From Burkholderiaceae bacterium (GTDB lineage Bacteria > Pseudomonadota > Gammaproteobacteria > Burkholderiales > Burkholderiaceae_C): 39,389 nucleotides of DNA. Within the stretch, counting starts at the first letter, position 1; each line of letters starts with the position of its first letter. The notes beneath the pieces are model-generated. The model was not told the DNA's origin. It searched no databases and saw only the letters and a program-made list of their open reading frames with translations. Shown here in pieces: positions 24,855-33,659 of this stretch. The stretch covers positions 1-39,389 of the forward strand of contig JAFALA010000009.1 in assembly GCA_019234815.1 (NCBI GenBank), given 5' to 3'. The position numbers were made by a program, and so were the translations under genes.

Positions 24855-25322
24855 ATGCTGACGAATGAGACGTCCGCTTCGCCAGACGTGGGGATGTTTT
24901 CCCTGCTGGCTGCGGCTGAACTTCAGGATCACCTGATGACGGTGACAAACGACCTGGAGCGCTTGCAGCGCCTGGTCGACGATACGGGAGAGGCGCTCTC
25001 CAATCACTTTTTCGCGGCCTCGGGCCAGATCCAGGGCCTGATTGCGCAATTTCAAGAACAGGGCGAGGACACGCGGCAGATTGACTGCCTGAACGCCGTC
25101 ATGGCCGAGATTACCGGCGCCATCACCGCCCTGCAATTTCAGGACATGGTCACCCAACTGATTGCGCACACCAGCCAGCGACTGCGCAATTGTTCCGATC
25201 AGCTCGCGCGCGATACCTTCGGCAGCGATGAAGACGGCGAAGCCGTCGTGGAAATCGCGCCGCTGCGGCCGAACCCTGTCACCCAAGACGAAATGGATGC
25301 CGGCTCGATCGAGCTGTTCTGA
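24855..25322 (+). CDS. cheZ: Short CheZ-like CheY-P phosphatase
   Basis: The 155-aa, mostly helical protein is immediately upstream of cheY and cheA. The CheZ active-site helix is visible as ALQFQDMVTQLI: D97 and Q101 in an FQDxxxQ arrangement match D143/Q147 of E. coli CheZ. The C-terminus, VTQDEMDAGSIELF, resembles the E. coli CheZ CheY-binding tail (QDQVDDLLDSLGF). E. coli CheZ is 214 aa, so this version is about 60 residues shorter, mainly at the N-terminus. TGGAG is 6-7 nt before the ATG. No in-frame upstream start extends it plausibly. Function is inferred from motifs and position. Confidence 0.75.
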   Translation: MLTNETSASPDVGMFSLLAAAELQDHLMTVTNDLERLQRLVDDTGEALSNHFFAASGQIQGLIAQFQEQGEDTRQIDCLNAVMAEITGAITALQFQDMVTQLIAHTSQRLRNCSDQLARDTFGSDEDGEAVVEIAPLRPNPVTQDEMDAGSIELF

Positions 25323-25328
25323 CGAACT

Positions 25329-25340
25329 GTTGAATTCAAC
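25329..25340. repeat. 12-bp perfect palindrome between cheZ-like gene and cheY
   Basis: GTTGAATTCAAC is fully self-complementary and lies 6 bp after the cheZ stop and 30 bp before the cheY start. It may form part of a small hairpin or operator. No function can be assigned. Confidence 0.35.
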
Positions 25341-25370
25341 GAAAATAGATTGTTACCCGGAGAGAAAGCA

Positions 25371-25733
25371 ATGCACTCAATTCTGGCTGTTGACGATTCG
25401 GCTTCGATGCGCCAAATGGTCTCCTTCACGCTCAAGAACGCTGGATTCAACGTGGTCGAGGCGGTCGACGGGCAAGATGCCTGGGAAAAGTCCAGCACGC
25501 GCGACTTCGACCTGGTGCTGACCGACCAGAACATGCCGCGCATGGACGGCATCAGCCTGACCAAGAAGCTGCGCGACAACCCCAAATTCAAGACCACCCC
25601 GATTCTGATCCTGACCACCGAGTCCAGCGATCAGATGAAGCAGGCTGGCCGCGCCGCGGGTGCGACCGGTTGGCTGGTCAAGCCTTTCGACCCCGCCAAG
25701 CTGATCGAAGTGATCGGCAAAGTGATTCGCTAA
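25371..25733 (+). CDS. cheY: Chemotaxis response regulator CheY
   Basis: The 120-aa single receiver domain carries the phosphoryl signal from CheA to FliM/FliN. Key residues are visible: D8/D9 (VDDS), acceptor D52 (LTDQNMPRMDG), T82/T83 (ILTTESS) and K104 (WLVKPFDP). ATG 25371 is chosen because GGAGAG is about 8 nt upstream; an in-frame TTG 21 nt earlier would place that site inside the gene. It is 19 bp before cheA. Confidence 0.95.
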   Translation: MHSILAVDDSASMRQMVSFTLKNAGFNVVEAVDGQDAWEKSSTRDFDLVLTDQNMPRMDGISLTKKLRDNPKFKTTPILILTTESSDQMKQAGRAAGATGWLVKPFDPAKLIEVIGKVIR

Positions 25734-25752
25734 GGCCAGGCAGGAGCAAGAA

Positions 25753-27912
25753 ATGGGAGAGATGACCTCCGAAGGCGCAAGCCTCAGTGCTGGCATTGAT
25801 CTGAGCCAGTTCTATCAGGTCTTTTTCGAGGAAGCGGGCGAGAACCTCGACAACATGGAACAGCTGCTGCTGAACCTGAACGTCGAAACTGCCGACGACG
25901 AAGAACTGAACGCAATCTTCCGCTGCGCCCACTCGATCAAGGGCGGCGCCGCCACCTTCGGCTTCAGCGACGTGGCCGAACTGACGCACCAGATGGAGAC
26001 GCTGCTCGACAAGCTGCGCCGCCACGAATTGCAGCCGACCTCCGAAATGGTCGACGTGCTGCTGCAGTCGGGCGACGCCCTGCGCGAGCAGCTGGGTCGC
26101 CACCAGGGCTCCGGCGCGGCGCCGGTGGACACGTCCAATCTGCTGGCCTGCATCAAGACCCTGGTCGAGGGCGGCAAGCTGGGCGGCGGTGTGGCGGCGG
26201 CCCCTGCGGCTGCAGCGGCCCCAAGCCCGGCTCCGGCCGCCCCAGCCGCGGCGGCACCCGCTCCCAGCGCGGGCGCGACGGCCACGAACACCACCCGCCT
26301 GCTGGAGCTGCAAGTCGGCCCCTTGAGCGATCCCGCACAAGCCGACAACCTGGTCGAGCTATTCAAGGAAATCACCGACCTGGGCACCATCGAACCGCTT
26401 GATGGCGGCATCTCCGCGGACGGCATGCGCCGCTTCAAGGTCCTGACCAGCAGCACCGACAACGACCTGCTGGACCTGTTCACCTTCCATGTGGCGCGCG
26501 AACAAGTCAAGCTGCTGCCCATGGGGCCCGGTTTCGGTTTCCATGAAGGCGCACCGGGCGCCCCGCCGGTCGAAGTCAAGAGCAAGGAAGAAGAACAGGG
26601 CTACGGCTTCTTCGACGACGCCCCCGGCCTGCCTGCCGTGGCGGCCAGCACCGAAGTCAAGCCTTTGGCCGAGGCGAGCAAGCCTGCCGCCGTGGCAGCG
26701 CGCCCGGCGGCCAAGCTTGACGCAGCCAAGCCTGCCGCCGCCGGCGTCGACCAGTCGACGCTGCGGGTGTCGGTGGAAAAGGTCGACCAGCTCATCAACC
26801 TGGTCGGCGAGCTGGTGATCACGCAGGCCATGCTGGCGCAGAACAGCCGCTCGCTCGACCCGGCGCTGTTCCAGCAACTGGCGTCCGGCCTGGCCGATCT
26901 GGAGCGCAACACCCGCGACCTGCAGGAATCGGTGATGTCGATCCGGATGATTCCCATGTCCGGCGTGTTCAACCGTTTCCCGCGCATGTTGCGCGACCTG
27001 GCCGCCAAGCTCGGCAAGCGGGTCGAACTGGTCACCCAGGGCGAAGCCACCGAGCTCGACAAAGGCCTGGTAGAGAAGATCACCGACCCGCTGACTCACC
27101 TGGTGCGCAACAGCTGCGACCACGGCATCGAGTCGCCGGCCGAACGGCTTGCCAAGGGCAAGCCCGAGCACGGCACCATCACCCTGGTCGCTTCACACCA
27201 GGGCGGCAGCATCGTGATCGAGGTGCGCGACGACGGCCGCGGGCTCAACCGCGACAAGCTCATCAGCAAGGCCCGCGAGCGCGGCATCGACGCGCCGGAC
27301 TCCATGTCCGACGCCGAGGTCTGGGGCCTGATTTTCGCGCCCGGATTCTCGACGGCCGAGCAGGTCACCGACGTGTCCGGACGCGGCGTGGGCATGGACG
27401 TCGTCAAGCGCAACATCACGCAATTGGGCGGCACGGTCGAAATCGATTCGGCCGAAGGCTACGGCATGAAGGTGTCGGTGCGCCTGCCCCTGACGCTGGC
27501 CATCATGGACGGCATGAGCGTAGGCGTCGGCGAAGAGGTCTACATCCTGCCGCTGTCCTCGGTGGTGGAGTCCTTCCAGGTCCAGGCCGACACGATCAAG
27601 ACCGTTGGCGGCTCGGGCCGCGTGGTGGAAGTGCGCGACGAATTCATGCCTGTCATTGAGCTGGAACAAGTTTTCAGCGTGCCGCGCTTCGATTTCGAGC
27701 ATGTCAGCTCCATCATGGTCGTCGTGGAGGCCGAAGGAGGTCGGGTCGCGCTGCTGGTGGACGAGTTGCTCGGACAGCAGCAGGTCGTGGTCAAGAACCT
27801 GGAGGCCAACTACCGCAAGGTGACCGATGTCTCGGGCGCCACCATCATGGGCGATGGCCGGGTCGCGCTGATTCTGGACGTCGGCAGTCTGGTGCGCCGT
27901 TCGCGTCACTGA
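25753..27912 (+). CDS. cheA: Chemotaxis histidine kinase CheA
   Basis: The 719-aa kinase phosphorylates CheY (and CheB) under receptor control. Domains in order: P1/HPt with phospho-H60 (CAHSIKGGAATFG), an Ala/Pro linker about 145-175, a P2-like response-regulator-binding domain about 178-265, an Ala-rich linker, P3 dimerisation (LRVSVEKVDQLINLVGELVITQAML, about 337-361), P4 ATPase (N-box LVRNSCDHGIE about 451-461, DDGRGLN about 493-499, GRGVGMDVVK about 543-552), and P5 CheW-like domain about 575-715. AGGAG precedes the ATG. Confidence 0.97.
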   Translation: MGEMTSEGASLSAGIDLSQFYQVFFEEAGENLDNMEQLLLNLNVETADDEELNAIFRCAHSIKGGAATFGFSDVAELTHQMETLLDKLRRHELQPTSEMVDVLLQSGDALREQLGRHQGSGAAPVDTSNLLACIKTLVEGGKLGGGVAAAPAAAAAPSPAPAAPAAAAPAPSAGATATNTTRLLELQVGPLSDPAQADNLVELFKEITDLGTIEPLDGGISADGMRRFKVLTSSTDNDLLDLFTFHVAREQVKLLPMGPGFGFHEGAPGAPPVEVKSKEEEQGYGFFDDAPGLPAVAASTEVKPLAEASKPAAVAARPAAKLDAAKPAAAGVDQSTLRVSVEKVDQLINLVGELVITQAMLAQNSRSLDPALFQQLASGLADLERNTRDLQESVMSIRMIPMSGVFNRFPRMLRDLAAKLGKRVELVTQGEATELDKGLVEKITDPLTHLVRNSCDHGIESPAERLAKGKPEHGTITLVASHQGGSIVIEVRDDGRGLNRDKLISKARERGIDAPDSMSDAEVWGLIFAPGFSTAEQVTDVSGRGVGMDVVKRNITQLGGTVEIDSAEGYGMKVSVRLPLTLAIMDGMSVGVGEEVYILPLSSVVESFQVQADTIKTVGGSGRVVEVRDEFMPVIELEQVFSVPRFDFEHVSSIMVVVEAEGGRVALLVDELLGQQQVVVKNLEANYRKVTDVSGATIMGDGRVALILDVGSLVRRSRH

Positions 27913-27930
27913 CTTTTGTTAGCAGTTAAA

Positions 27931-27944
27931 GGGGCCGCGGCCCC
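27931..27944 (+). other. GC hairpin directly before the receptor gene's ribosome binding site
   Basis: GGGGCCGCGGCCCC is a perfect 14-bp palindrome between cheA and the receptor gene, followed at once by AAGAGG, the ribosome binding site. The 6-bp GC stem could stabilise the downstream message or limit translation. The T-run (TTTTT) comes only after 6 nt, so it is not a typical terminator. Confidence 0.4.
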
Positions 27945-27957
27945 AAGAGGTTTTTGA

Positions 27958-29493
27958 ATGAACATGAGCGCTTTGCTGCGTCAATTCAGCATCCGTATCC
28001 GCATGATCGGCGCGATCGCAATGGTTCTGGCCCTGCTGTGCATACTGGGCGGTTTCGGCCTGTACGGCATCAGCTCCCTGCGCGAGCAGTCCCAGACCTA
28101 TGTGGACCGGTCGGCCAAGGCCTCGACGGAGCTGGGCGACATCTCGCATGCCCTCAGCGATCCGGCGCTGCAAGCCAAGGTCGCCGAGCTGCAGACTCAA
28201 CTGACCTCCGGCGCCAAGCAATTGCAGCAAGAGGGTACGGACGCCTACGACCATGTGCTGGCCGGCTTCGTGACCTTGCTGGTCTTGAGCGCGGTGATCG
28301 TCATCCCGCTCACCCTGCTCAACATGCAAAGCATCTGCAAACCGCTGGCGCAGGCCGAGGCATTGGCCCGCGCCATTGCACAGGGCGACCTGACCAATGC
28401 CTCCGGCGAAATCGAGGGGCAGGACGAGGCCTCGCATCTGCTGCGCTCGCTGCAGCACATGCAAGGCGGGCTGCAGACCCTGGTGAGCCAGTTGCGCGCG
28501 TCGGCCGACCACATCCGCACCGCTTCGGTCGAGATCGCCTCGGGCAATCAGGACCTGTCGAACCGCACCGAACAGACCGCCGGCAACCTGCAAAAGGCGG
28601 CCTCGTCCATGGTGCAGCTGACCGGCACCGTGCGGCAGACTGCCGATTCGGCCCTGACCGCCAACCAGCTCGCCTCCTCCGCATCCTCGGCTGCGGCCAA
28701 GGGCGGCAGCGTGGTGGACCAGGTGGTGTCCACGATGGACGAGATCAACGTCAGCTCCAAGCGCATCAACGACATCATTGGGGTGATCGACGGCATTGCC
28801 TTCCAGACCAACATCCTGGCGCTGAATGCGGCCGTCGAGGCGGCGCGTGCCGGCGAGCAAGGCCGCGGCTTTGCCGTGGTGGCCGGCGAAGTGCGCAGCC
28901 TGGCGCAGCGCAGCGCGGGCGCCGCGCGTGAGATCAAGACCCTGATCGGCGCCAGCGTCGAGCGCGTCGAAACCGGTGCCCGTCTGGTGCGCGACGCCGG
29001 CTCCTCCATGACCGAGATTGTCAGCAGCGTTCAACGCGTGTCGGACATCATCGGCGAGATTTCCGCGGCCGCCAACGAGCAGAGCAACGGCATCGAGCAG
29101 GTCAACCAGTCGGTGGTCCAGCTCGACCAGATGACGCAGCAGAACGCCGCGCTGGTGGAACAGTCCGCCGCGGCCGCCGAAAGCTTGCGTGACCAGGCCG
29201 AGCAATTGGCGCAGGTGGTCGGCCGCTTCCGCGTCAGCAGCACGTCCGCGGCAGCGCAAGGCAAGGCGACCAGCTCGTTCGCGTCGTATCAGGCCAAGAC
29301 CTCGGTGGCCAAGCCGGCTGTCACTACCCCTCCCCCCAAGAAAAGCAAGCCCCCGGTCGCCGCCCCGGCCCCTGCGACCCCCATCAGCGCAAAGCGCGTT
29401 GAGCCGAGCATCGCCGCGCCCAAGCCGGCGCCCGCCAAGACGGTGGCGGCGCCCGCCGCCAGCGAATCCGATGGCGACTGGGAAACCTTCTGA
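27958..29493 (+). CDS. Methyl-accepting chemotaxis protein with minimal periplasmic domain
   Basis: The 511-aa receptor has TM1 about 15-38, a short periplasmic loop about 39-100 (some 60 residues, against roughly 155 in E. coli Tar/Tsr), TM2 about 101-123, a HAMP domain, and the MA signalling domain with the conserved hairpin tip ([37 protein letters not shown]). A flexible Ala/Pro/Lys tail of about 75 residues ends in DWETF, the CheR/CheB tethering pentapeptide of E. coli receptors (NWETF). AAGAGG precedes the ATG. Ligand unknown; the loop looks too small for a four-helix-bundle or dCACHE sensor. Confidence 0.93.
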   Translation: MNMSALLRQFSIRIRMIGAIAMVLALLCILGGFGLYGISSLREQSQTYVDRSAKASTELGDISHALSDPALQAKVAELQTQLTSGAKQLQQEGTDAYDHVLAGFVTLLVLSAVIVIPLTLLNMQSICKPLAQAEALARAIAQGDLTNASGEIEGQDEASHLLRSLQHMQGGLQTLVSQLRASADHIRTASVEIASGNQDLSNRTEQTAGNLQKAASSMVQLTGTVRQTADSALTANQLASSASSAAAKGGSVVDQVVSTMDEINVSSKRINDIIGVIDGIAFQTNILALNAAVEAARAGEQGRGFAVVAGEVRSLAQRSAGAAREIKTLIGASVERVETGARLVRDAGSSMTEIVSSVQRVSDIIGEISAAANEQSNGIEQVNQSVVQLDQMTQQNAALVEQSAAAAESLRDQAEQLAQVVGRFRVSSTSAAAQGKATSSFASYQAKTSVAKPAVTTPPPKKSKPPVAAPAPATPISAKRVEPSIAAPKPAPAKTVAAPAASESDGDWETF

Positions 29494-29533
29494 GCCTTAC
29501 ACAGCAACCCTCACCAACCAATCGAGTTCAGCC

Positions 29534-30061
29534 ATGGAAATCGTCCAGCAATCCTCCAGCGCCATGGTGCGACAGGAAGGTTCCAACCTGGCCCTGCAAG
29601 CGCACGGTCCCGCCAAAGGCGAGTACCTGACCTTCCGCCTGGGACAGGAAGAGTACGGCATCGACATCCTGAAGGTGCAGGAAATCCGCTCCTACGAGCC
29701 GCCAACCCGCATCGCCAACGCGCCCGATTTCATCAAGGGCGTCGTCAATCTGCGCGGTGTGATCGTGCCCATCGTCGACTTGCGCCTGAAGCTGGGCTGC
29801 GCCAATGCGGAATACAACAGCTTCACCGTCGTCATCGTCCTGAACGTCAAGAACCGCGTCGTGGGCGCGGTGGTCGACTCGGTGTCGGACGTACTTGAAT
29901 TGGCCCGCGATGCGATCCGCCCCGCCCCCGAGCTCAACGCCAGCGCCGTCGATACCAGCTTCATCACCGGCATCGGCGCGGTCGGCGAGCGCATGCTGAT
30001 CCTGATGGACATCGAAGGCCTGATGAGCAGCTCCGACATGGGACTGATGGACGCGCTTTGA
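29534..30061 (+). CDS. cheW: Chemotaxis coupling protein CheW
   Basis: CheW links receptors to CheA in the signalling array. The 175-aa product has about 27 extra N-terminal residues, then a CheW SH3-like domain ([54 protein letters not shown]). ATG 29534, 40 bp after the receptor gene, gives normal family length. It is the last gene of the chemotaxis run on this strand; its stop is 9 bp from the converging permease gene. cheR, cheB and cheD, which often follow, are not in the window. Confidence 0.95.
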   Translation: MEIVQQSSSAMVRQEGSNLALQAHGPAKGEYLTFRLGQEEYGIDILKVQEIRSYEPPTRIANAPDFIKGVVNLRGVIVPIVDLRLKLGCANAEYNSFTVVIVLNVKNRVVGAVVDSVSDVLELARDAIRPAPELNASAVDTSFITGIGAVGERMLILMDIEGLMSSSDMGLMDAL

Positions 30062-30070
30062 TCGCTGACT

Positions 30071-32632
30071 TCAATCACTGACCGCCTGCCGCAGCGTCCA
30101 CATCACCGGACGCTGCAGCACATCGCGCAGGCCCAGCCAGCCCACGCCCAGCGTCAGCAAGGCGCCGCATGCCATGGTCAGCCATGGGATCCAGAGGTTC
30201 AGTTGGGGCTCGAACTCGAACACATAGCTGGAGAGCGCGGCTCCCAAGGCCGAGGCCACGACGCCGGCCAGCAAGCCCGCCAGCACGCCCAATCCCAGCA
30301 ATTCCGCGCGCTGCACCCGGCGCAGCAATTCCGAGCCCGCGCCGAGCGCCCGCATCAAGGCGAAGTCGCGCCGCCGCGATTCGCGCGTGCTGCTGATGGC
30401 ATTGAGCATCACGATCAAGCCCATCGCCAGAGTGAACACGAACAGCAGCTGCACCGCGCGCACGACCTGGTCCAGCACCTGCTGCACCTGCTGCAGCTGC
30501 GCGGATACATCCACGTTGGTCACATTGGGAAACTGCCGTGCCATGGCGCGGTCCAGGCTTGAGCCGCCCGGTGATTTGTAGGCACAGATATAGCTGACCG
30601 GCAGGTCCACCGCCAGGGCGCCGCGCGGGAACATCACGAAGAAGTTGACGCGCATCGAAGCCCAGTCCACCTTGCGCAGGCTGCTGATGCGGCCCAGCAG
30701 CATCTGTCCCGCCACGTCGAACTGCAGGCGGTCGCCCAGCTTCAAGCCCAGGGTCTCGGCAATGCCCTGCTCCACGCTGAGGCCATCAGCATCTTCGCTG
30801 CCCCAGGCTCCCGCGGCCAATTGGTTGTGCTCCGGCATGGCCGCCGCATAACTGAGATTGAACTCGCGCTCGACCAGCTGTTTGGCACGCTCCTGCGCGA
30901 ATTGACGCGGGCCGATCGCCTTCCCGTTGAGCGCCGCCAAGCGGCCCCGGATCATCGGGTACCAGTCGAAGCGGCGCACGCCCTGCTGCTGCAGCAGAGC
31001 CTTGAACGCCTCGCCCTGCTCCGGCTGGATGTTGATCACGAAACGGTCCGGCGCGTCCTTGGGCGCGCTTTGCTGCCAGCCCGAGATCAGGTCGGTACGC
31101 AGCATCAGCAGCAAGGCCAGCGCAAGCAGTCCCACGGCCAGGGCCGATACCTGCACCACCGCATGCATGGGCCGCGCCGCCACCTGCCGAGTCGCCAGCA
31201 GCAGCCAGGCCGGCGCGCCGCTCTCAGGCACCACGCGACGCAGGCCTTTGACGGCCAGCCAGGTCATCAAGCCGAACAGCAGCAATGCGCCGGCAAACCC
31301 GAGCGCGGCCAGCAGCCCCATCAGATTTTCCCCGGCAATCAGCACCAGGATCGCGCCCAGACCCAGCAGCCCGGCGACGCTGACCCCAATGCTGCCAAGC
31401 CGAACCGTGCCCAGGTCGCGCCGCATCACCCGCAGCGCCGGCACGGACGCGAGCTGCATCACGGGCGCCAGGCCAAAACCGATGGCAAGGCAAAGGCCCA
31501 GCCCCAAGCCGACGCATGCGGGCCCTGCCGTCGGCGCGGGCAAGGGAACGGCGATCAAATTGGCCAGCAAGGCCGCAAAACCATAGTGCAGCAGAAAGCC
31601 GAGCAGCACACCCAGCAGGCTCGCCACCAAGCCCGCCAGCACCATCTCCAGGCCGAACATCCAGGCCATGCGCCTCTGGCTTTGCCCTAGCACGCGCAGC
31701 ATGGCACAATCATCCAGATGGCGGTTGGCAAAATCCCGCGCCGCCAGGCTCACCGCCACGGCCGCCAGCAAGGCCGACAACATCGCCACCAGCTTCAGGA
31801 ACTTGCCGGCGCGGTCCAGCGTCTGGCGCATGTCCGGCCGCCCACTCTCCAGGGACTCGAAACGCACGCCGCGCCACGTTCCGGCTTCCACCCGCCGCTG
31901 GGCTTCGCGCACGAATGCCGACGCGTCGTGGCCGGGCGTGCCGGCCACGGCAAAGCGGTAGTTCAGGCGACTGGCGGGCTGCACCAGGCCCGTGGACGCC
32001 AGATCAGGCTCGGCCAGCATCACACGCGGCGCAATGTTCATGAACCCCGCGCCGCGGTCCGGCTCGCTGGCAATCACCCCGGCGATTCGAAGCGCACGGT
32101 CGCCAAGCAGCAAGCGGTCGCCCGCATTCAGATTCAGGCTGTCCAGCACCGCGGCATCGACCCACACCGTGCCCGGCGCCGGCACCCCCACTTGGCGTCC
32201 GTCGCTCAATTGCAGGTGCCCGCGCAAGGGATAGTCCTGGCTGACCGCCTTGACCGACACCAGGCGAGTCGCGCTACCCTGCTCATCCGGTGCCCTCGCC
32301 ATGCTGGGGAAGCTCACGCTGCGCATCTGCGCCAGGCCGGACTGGCGGGCCAGCTCCATCAAGGCCGTTGGCGTGGCTTGATCGCTGGCGATCACCGCGT
32401 CCCCGCCCAGCATCTGAGCCGCATTGGCACGCAGACCACCGTCGATGCGATCGGCGAGGAATCCGACCGCGCAGACGGCCGCCACGGCCAAGACCAGGCC
32501 CGCCATCAGCAGACGCAGCTCCCCGCCGCGCCAGTCGCGCCACAGCTGCCGTGCCGTCTGCCGCCATACCGAAGGCGGACGGTCGACAACAGCATTCAAG
32601 AGCCGGGAAGTGGAAGGTGCCGGTGCATGCAT
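30071..32632 (-). CDS. FtsX/YbbP-type ABC transporter permease
   Basis: The 853-aa membrane protein resembles E. coli YbbP, the permease partner of the YbbA ATPase. It has TM1 about 41-60, a large periplasmic MacB-like region about 61-260, a first FtsX block of TMs about 265-370 (KLVAMLSALLAAVAVSLAARDF, DCAMLRVLGQSQRR), a middle TM set, a second periplasmic region, and a final FtsX block (VFTLAMGLIVMLNAISSTRESRRRDFALMRALGA). ATG 32632 is the start; a far longer in-frame extension overlaps the neighbouring gene and is not real. No ATPase gene is adjacent. Substrate unknown. Confidence 0.88.
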   Translation of the reverse strand: MHAPAPSTSRLLNAVVDRPPSVWRQTARQLWRDWRGGELRLLMAGLVLAVAAVCAVGFLADRIDGGLRANAAQMLGGDAVIASDQATPTALMELARQSGLAQMRSVSFPSMARAPDEQGSATRLVSVKAVSQDYPLRGHLQLSDGRQVGVPAPGTVWVDAAVLDSLNLNAGDRLLLGDRALRIAGVIASEPDRGAGFMNIAPRVMLAEPDLASTGLVQPASRLNYRFAVAGTPGHDASAFVREAQRRVEAGTWRGVRFESLESGRPDMRQTLDRAGKFLKLVAMLSALLAAVAVSLAARDFANRHLDDCAMLRVLGQSQRRMAWMFGLEMVLAGLVASLLGVLLGFLLHYGFAALLANLIAVPLPAPTAGPACVGLGLGLCLAIGFGLAPVMQLASVPALRVMRRDLGTVRLGSIGVSVAGLLGLGAILVLIAGENLMGLLAALGFAGALLLFGLMTWLAVKGLRRVVPESGAPAWLLLATRQVAARPMHAVVQVSALAVGLLALALLLMLRTDLISGWQQSAPKDAPDRFVINIQPEQGEAFKALLQQQGVRRFDWYPMIRGRLAALNGKAIGPRQFAQERAKQLVEREFNLSYAAAMPEHNQLAAGAWGSEDADGLSVEQGIAETLGLKLGDRLQFDVAGQMLLGRISSLRKVDWASMRVNFFVMFPRGALAVDLPVSYICAYKSPGGSSLDRAMARQFPNVTNVDVSAQLQQVQQVLDQVVRAVQLLFVFTLAMGLIVMLNAISSTRESRRRDFALMRALGAGSELLRRVQRAELLGLGVLAGLLAGVVASALGAALSSYVFEFEPQLNLWIPWLTMACGALLTLGVGWLGLRDVLQRPVMWTLRQAVSD

Positions 32633-32650
32633 GGACCGCACTGTAGCGGC

Positions 32651-32692
32651 TGCCGTGCTTTGCCGTGCAAATCGCTTGAATGGCACATTCAA
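32651..32692. promoter_or_regulatory. Putative operator between permease and dioxygenase genes
   Basis: The 105-bp divergent gap holds a perfect 7-3-7 inverted repeat, TTGAATG (32676-32682) and CATTCAA (32686-32692). It also holds a direct repeat of TGCCGTGC at 32651-32658 and 32661-32668, spaced exactly 10 bp, one helical turn. This arrangement is typical of a transcription-factor site serving both genes. The factor is not identified. Confidence 0.45.
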
Positions 32693-32737
32693 TGCAGACC
32701 TCTGTCCAAGGCTTCGCAAGCGCGCTTCAATCGAAGC

Positions 32738-33574
32738 ATGAGCACGCCCTTCCCCATCATTTTCGTTTCCCATGGTTCGCCCATGACGGCGCTGGAGCCC
32801 CGCGAAGCCGGCGCCTTCATGCAGCGCCTGGGCGAGACGATGACCCGGCAGTTCGGCAAGCCGCGCGCCGTGCTGGCCGTCAGCGCCCACGGCCTCGCGA
32901 GCCGGCCCACCCTGCTCGCAGCGGCGCGGCACGAGGCGGTCTACGACTTTGGCGGCTTCTCGCCTGCGCTCTACACCCTGCGCTATGACGCAGCGGGCGC
33001 GCCCGGTCTGGCCGACGACATCGTGCGGGCCAGCAGCGGCGCCATTCAAGCCCACCCCGGCGGAGGGCTCGACCACGGCATCTGGACGCCGCTGCGCTAC
33101 ATCTATCCCGAGGCGGACGTGCCGGTGCTGCCCCTGGCCTTCGTGCCGACGCAGTCGCCCGCACAGCAATTCGAGCTGGGCCGGATGCTGGCCACGCTGC
33201 CTGACCAAGGCGTGCTGGTCCTGGCCAGCGGCAGCATCACCCACAATCTGCGGCGCGTTTTCGGCGCGCCGGCACCTGCCATCGATGCCGACGAGGCGCC
33301 GGAAAGCGCTGCGTTCCGAAGCTGGTTCGAACGCACGGCCGCCGCCGCCGACTGGCCCGCCCTGCTGGCCTACAGGCGCCAGGCGCCTTTTGCGCAGGAC
33401 ATGCACCCGACCGATGAGCACTTGCTGCCCTGGTTCGTCGCCGCGGGCGCGGCCGGCACCGCGTACCCGGCGCTGCGCATCCATGACAGCCTGACCTTCG
33501 GCGTGCTGGGCATGGATGCCTACGCCTTCGGCGCGTCGGCCCCCAGTCTGCGCGCCGCCTTGCAAACTGCTTGA
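32738..33574 (+). CDS. Extradiol aromatic ring-opening dioxygenase, DODA (LigB) type
   Basis: The 278-aa product is a class III extradiol dioxygenase of the YgiD/4,5-DOPA dioxygenase group. Putative metal and catalytic histidines: H12 (FVSHGSP), H51 (SAHG), H169 (SITHNL) and H228 (PTDEHLLP), with GLDHGIWTPL at 110-119. In E. coli YgiD the corresponding residues bind Zn or Fe and open a catechol ring next to the hydroxyls. The natural substrate is unknown. ATG 32738 is the first start after the divergent regulatory gap and gives normal family length. Confidence 0.88.
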   Translation: MSTPFPIIFVSHGSPMTALEPREAGAFMQRLGETMTRQFGKPRAVLAVSAHGLASRPTLLAAARHEAVYDFGGFSPALYTLRYDAAGAPGLADDIVRASSGAIQAHPGGGLDHGIWTPLRYIYPEADVPVLPLAFVPTQSPAQQFELGRMLATLPDQGVLVLASGSITHNLRRVFGAPAPAIDADEAPESAAFRSWFERTAAAADWPALLAYRRQAPFAQDMHPTDEHLLPWFVAAGAAGTAYPALRIHDSLTFGVLGMDAYAFGASAPSLRAALQTA

Positions 33575-33659
33575 ACGGGGCCCCTAATGGTGGAAATCGC
33601 GTGCCGCGCGAGGCCGGCAGCCTGCACAATCCGCAGGAAATCCTCCGGAGTGCATTGCC

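Noticed and set aside
32633-33565. N-terminal extension of the permease to 1164 aa on the minus strand
   Set aside because: It runs antisense through the well-supported dioxygenase gene, has no family similarity, and a good ATG exists at 32632.
33577-33584. GGGGCCCC palindrome after the dioxygenase gene
   Set aside because: Eight bases, common by chance in GC-rich DNA, with no T-tract or partner repeats.
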